A DNA stretch of 64,000 bases from a virus: IMG/VR virus record IMGVR_UViG_3300022562_002256, positions 124,001 to 188,000 of that record; one strand, given 5' to 3'. Below the pieces are notes generated by a model. The model was given only the letters and a program-made list of their open reading frames with translations. It was not told the origin of the DNA and did no database searches. A program made the position numbers and the translations under genes. Shown here piece by piece: positions 60,854 through 64,000 of this stretch. Numbering within the stretch: the first letter of the stretch is position 1; each line of letters begins with the position of its first letter.

Positions 60854-61303
60854 ATGGGACAGTACATCTCGGTCGCTGACCTGCTCGCCGCGCTGGGGGA
60901 GACGGTGCTCAACGCCACGGCGGACGATGACAACGATGGCACGCCGGACCCGGCCGTGCTCGCGTTGGTCATCGAGGAGGCCGAGGCGGAGGTAGACTCG
61001 TATCTCTACGGGTTTTTCACCTTGCCGTTGATGGAGCCGACGGACCCGCTGGTTCGTCTCGCCTCGCTTGACTTCGCGGTGGCGTTCCTGATGGAGCGCC
61101 ACCCGGAGTACGTGCGGGACCGTGACGCACAGTACGGGAAAGACCGCTACGCCAGGGCCAAGGAACGGATCTTGCGTGTGCAGCAGGCTCGGCAGCGCCT
61201 CCCTCGCGAGGAGACCAAACAGACGCCGAAGAACGTGGGGGGCATCGTCATCGACGGTGGCACGAAGTTCTTCGGCGGCGTCGGCGAGGGGTGGGGGTGG
61301 TGA
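60854..61303 (+). CDS. Gp36-like (DUF1320) head-tail connector
   Basis: 149 residues from ATG 60854. YISVADLLAALGE start and EVDSYLYGFFTLPL, LDFAVAFLMERHPE match Mu gp36/DUF1320 proteins, which act as head-completion or connector proteins. Confidence 0.8.
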   Translation: MGQYISVADLLAALGETVLNATADDDNDGTPDPAVLALVIEEAEAEVDSYLYGFFTLPLMEPTDPLVRLASLDFAVAFLMERHPEYVRDRDAQYGKDRYARAKERILRVQQARQRLPREETKQTPKNVGGIVIDGGTKFFGGVGEGWGW

Positions 61304-61331
61304 TGTCGGCTCCGGTGGTTACGATGCAGGC

Positions 61332-61679
61332 ATGACCAAACCGCGCCCGGCGGGCTTTGCGCTGACCCTCGGTGAGGATGCGAGGGCGCTTGCATTCGAG
61401 CGTGCTCTGGAGTACTTGCGCGCACAGGGCGTTGACACGGACGCGTTAAGGGCGCAAGTCCGCGAGGTCTCCGAACCCGTGGATGACGACGTGCAGGCCG
61501 GGTCGCTCGGCCTGACCACCGACGAAGTCCTGCAACGCTACGATGCGGCGAGGGCGTGGCTGGCATCCAAGCCGGAATGGTGGCGGGAAGCGTACGACGA
61601 GGCGTACCGCCGCGACAAGGGTGCGGTGCGCGAAGAACGGCGCGCACGCGTGGGTTTAGGTTGCGGTCATGCCAAATGA
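61332..61679 (+). CDS. unknown protein in the head module
   Basis: 115 residues from ATG 61332. Helical; ARALAFERALEYLRAQG. No motif. Confidence 0.6.
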   Translation: MTKPRPAGFALTLGEDARALAFERALEYLRAQGVDTDALRAQVREVSEPVDDDVQAGSLGLTTDEVLQRYDAARAWLASKPEWWREAYDEAYRRDKGAVREERRARVGLGCGHAK

Positions 61680-61911
61680 CTCCATGGCGGTTACCGACAG
61701 GGTGTTGCTTTGCGCGTGCCTACGCACTGCCATAGGGCGCGTCCAATGCGGCGTGCGATGCTTGCTACCTACGGGCAGGTGGGGTGTGGTGATGGGGTTC
61801 TACACGCTTTTGCGTGGGAATTTTGTGACAGTGTGTGATCCCGTGAAAGGGTACGTGATCCTAGACGCCGCGCAGCAAGCGCAGATTATGCCCGTCATTG
61901 GGTCGGCGTGA
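61669..61911 (+). CDS. small unknown protein
   Basis: 80 residues from ATG 61669 (overlaps the upstream stop), or 39 from ATG 61793 with GGTGGGG upstream; the second has better codon pattern. No motif. Confidence 0.45.
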   Translation: MPNDSMAVTDRVLLCACLRTAIGRVQCGVRCLLPTGRWGVVMGFYTLLRGNFVTVCDPVKGYVILDAAQQAQIMPVIGSA

Positions 61912-61923
61912 GGCACTCCAACC

Positions 61924-63039
61924 ATGGCTGACCAATTCGGCGCGCTCCCTCTGCCGGTGCCGGTCCCGGCCGCGCGAGACGACCTCGTCCCACCGATCCC
62001 GGCGGCTCGCACCTCGCTCGGCGACCCGTGCCTCGATACGCTGTTGTCGTACATCGCGGCGGTGCTGGAGTACCTCCTAACGTCGGCATGGGCAACCCGC
62101 GCGCCCGGCTCGCAGATCAACCGGGCGGCGCGCTTCCTGAGCACGAACGACCCCCGCGAGGGGAACCTGTCGGACAACCAGGTGCCGGGGCTGTTTCTCT
62201 TTCGCTCGAAGGGGCAGACATCCTCGAAGTACGCGGCGGACCTACCATCGACCGAAGAGGTGCTGATCCTTGATTGGGTGCTCCCCGCGGACGCTCAGTT
62301 CAAGGACAAGGCCCGTGGCAACATAATCAACGCGATCACCAAGGCGTTGGTTCTTGCAATCGAGCACGGGGTGCATCCCGCCTGGGTGGTCGCGGCGGAC
62401 CTCGCTCAACCCACGGCGGTGAGGCTTGATGCAGCGACGCCGGTAGCTCCGACGGTATACAGCGACGCCGACCTCGATGGCGCGATTGGCGGTGGCACGG
62501 TCTACGCGGCGCGTCCCGTGACGGTGACGACCGCCCCGCGCGCGGTGCCGACGTACAACACCACCGACCCGATTGTAGTAACGGGGACATTGCCCACGGG
62601 GCAGGGGTGGACCGACACGCTCTACCTGACGGACCCGCTCGGTGGCGAGACCGTTGCCACGGGCTGGAACTTTGCGAGCGCGCAGAGCGTTGCGGCTCCT
62701 GCGCAGCTCTTGGCGTCAGGGTCATGGTCGTTTGGGTTTGCGGATAGCCCAGAGAAGCCCTACGGATCGCCGGTGCGGCGCTACGCCGGGTTGCTTTACT
62801 CGCGGTGCGGTGTGGGGGAGCGGACCACGCTCAAAGTCACGCGAGGAAGTGGGCGGGACGCCGCCTCGACGCTGGAATACCAGATGTTTGAGTTCGAGAT
62901 ATACGTCCACGAAATCTACCGCGTCGATCAGTCGGTCTTGCCGACGTGGGCCGACGCCGCCGAGGGGATCGGTATCAGGATTCAGGAGACTGTCGCCGGG
63001 ACGCCGGAGATCTACCAGACGGCGGACCTCGACGCGTAG
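61924..63039 (+). CDS. putative virion protein
   Basis: 371 residues from ATG 61924. Mixed beta-rich (DPIVVTGTLPTGQGW, LYLTDPLGGE) domain follows a helical N-terminus; position after the connector suggests a head-tail or tail-joining protein. Not identified. Confidence 0.55.
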   Translation: MADQFGALPLPVPVPAARDDLVPPIPAARTSLGDPCLDTLLSYIAAVLEYLLTSAWATRAPGSQINRAARFLSTNDPREGNLSDNQVPGLFLFRSKGQTSSKYAADLPSTEEVLILDWVLPADAQFKDKARGNIINAITKALVLAIEHGVHPAWVVAADLAQPTAVRLDAATPVAPTVYSDADLDGAIGGGTVYAARPVTVTTAPRAVPTYNTTDPIVVTGTLPTGQGWTDTLYLTDPLGGETVATGWNFASAQSVAAPAQLLASGSWSFGFADSPEKPYGSPVRRYAGLLYSRCGVGERTTLKVTRGSGRDAASTLEYQMFEFEIYVHEIYRVDQSVLPTWADAAEGIGIRIQETVAGTPEIYQTADLDA

Positions 63040-63047
63040 GGTGCTCG

Positions 63048-63257
63048 ATGATGGCTGACTGCGAGGCGATACGCGAGCAGCTCTTGAGAAGCCGCTCGCC
63101 CGAGGAGTTTGCGGAGGACGCGGGGCTGTCGGACGATGTGATCGACCGCGCCTTGGAGGAAGGCCGTCGAGCCGCTGCCCAGGTGACGGCGGCGCATCCG
63201 GGCTTGCCGTGGTTCGGGGCGGTCGCCGGGCCCGTCACGCTGGAGGTGAGGCAGTGA
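63048..63257 (+). CDS. small helical protein
   Basis: 69 residues from ATG 63048. PEEFAEDAGLSDDVIDRALEEG; may be a small HTH. Convergent with the next leftward gene (23-nt overlap). Confidence 0.5.
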   Translation: MMADCEAIREQLLRSRSPEEFAEDAGLSDDVIDRALEEGRRAAAQVTAAHPGLPWFGAVAGPVTLEVRQ

Positions 63258-63645
63258 CGGACCTCAGCGTCAGAACGGCGGTGGCAACCTTGCCGTCGTA
63301 GTCGAAGGACAGGTCGGGCGGCTGCGCGAACCGGAAGTCGTGTGTCATCCCGTCGATGGTGATGCACGAGCGGCACAACATCTCGCTGCCCCGCACCTCT
63401 GCCTGCACGACACGGCCGTTGGTGGCTGGATCATCCTCGCATGTCACCTGCATCCCTACGGGCGGCAGCAGCGATGTGAGGTCGGCTGGCGGTGGCGGTG
63501 AATCCGGGGCCGTAAGCCTCTTGAGGTCTTCCTCAAGGACGTTCATCCCAGCGATGTCTACGGCCCACGCCTCGATCGTCGTCGGCGTGACCTCGGCGTC
63601 ACCGCCCCGCATCCCCGCTTCGAATAGCCTCACCCAACTTTTCAC
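63235..63645 (-). CDS. unknown protein
   Basis: 136 residues from GTG 63645 (GTGA overlap). Acidic, beta-rich C-terminal half. Not recognised. Confidence 0.55.
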   Translation of the reverse strand: MKSWVRLFEAGMRGGDAEVTPTTIEAWAVDIAGMNVLEEDLKRLTAPDSPPPPADLTSLLPPVGMQVTCEDDPATNGRVVQAEVRGSEMLCRSCITIDGMTHDFRFAQPPDLSFDYDGKVATAVLTLRSVTASPPA

Positions 63646-63950
63646 GTCGACACCGCCGCGCCTTCCTTGGCCCCCTGCTCCTCAAGCAGCTCGGTGAGGC
63701 GGATGAGCCGATCGGCCAAGGCTTGATAGTCCGGGAACGGAGTTCCAGGCTCGCGCCACGCCGTCCGGAGCGAGACGCCGAAGCTACACGCCCCCATGTC
63801 GGTCCACACTCCGATCATGACGTAAGCCTCGTCGACCGACGCGATCATTCCCCGCCCCACCATCTCCTCGGCGATGTCCACCGGGAGACGGCCTTGGATC
63901 CCGCTGACCGACATTTGATCCCATAAATACTTTGCGGACTCGATGTCCAT
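63642..63950 (-). CDS. unknown protein, start of a leftward pair
   Basis: 102 residues from ATG 63950. Helical. Its promoter would lie in or beyond the last 50 nt of the window. Confidence 0.55.
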   Translation of the reverse strand: MDIESAKYLWDQMSVSGIQGRLPVDIAEEMVGRGMIASVDEAYVMIGVWTDMGACSFGVSLRTAWREPGTPFPDYQALADRLIRLTELLEEQGAKEGAAVST

Positions 63951-64000
63951 GTCCGAAACCTCCGTCCGGCAACCATAACCACTCCCCGGGAGCGAGCCAC

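Overview
The window is a GC-rich, gene-dense, mostly leftward-transcribed segment that looks like part of a tailed-phage genome. The right end (about 53.9-63.0 kb) is a virion head module of Mu-like type: portal, a Dps/ferritin-like protein, a fibre-like protein, protease/scaffold, a DUF2190-like protein, major capsid and a gp36-like head-completion protein. A second structural block (34.0-37.9 kb and 40.2-41.2 kb) carries a fibre-like protein, a secreted protein and small membrane proteins. No terminase, integrase, polymerase or tRNA was recognised, so the window is a partial genome. The host cannot be fixed from sequence; abundant sites resembling sigma-54 (-24/-12) promoters would fit a GC-rich Gram-negative host.

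Layout: 0-11.1 kb is one tightly tiled leftward operon. It holds an IbrB/IbrA-like pair (ParB-fold plus PAPS-reductase-fold), two DNA-methylase-like proteins, a Dam-type methylase, a NADAR protein and many small unknowns whose starts and stops overlap (ATGA/GTGA). 11.2-15.9 kb holds a DUF4942 protein, leftward csf2-csf3 homologues of type IV CRISPR effectors, and a rightward CysH-like gene: the gene set of a type IV-B locus, without a recognisable csf1 or CRISPR array. 16-33 kb is more leftward accessory genes, including an XRE regulator, an HExxH metalloprotein, a DHH phosphoesterase and DUF5131-related paralogues. 41.6-45.0 kb is an inserted mobile element with an IS1-like transposase and HTH passenger genes. 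46-53.6 kb is mixed accessory genes, including DUF262. Two leftward genes close the right end.

Two genome-wide features stand out. First, at least 21 intergenic copies of a TGGCACG-N4-GTGCA motif (GG-N10-GC) point at downstream genes, most with a start codon only 15-16 nt after the -12 G; this reads as a dispersed sigma-54-like, nearly leaderless regulon. Second, seven genes are continuous only if a single-base frameshift is assumed, which suggests assembly indels. Statements about protein families are from recognition of motifs by eye; no database search was run.
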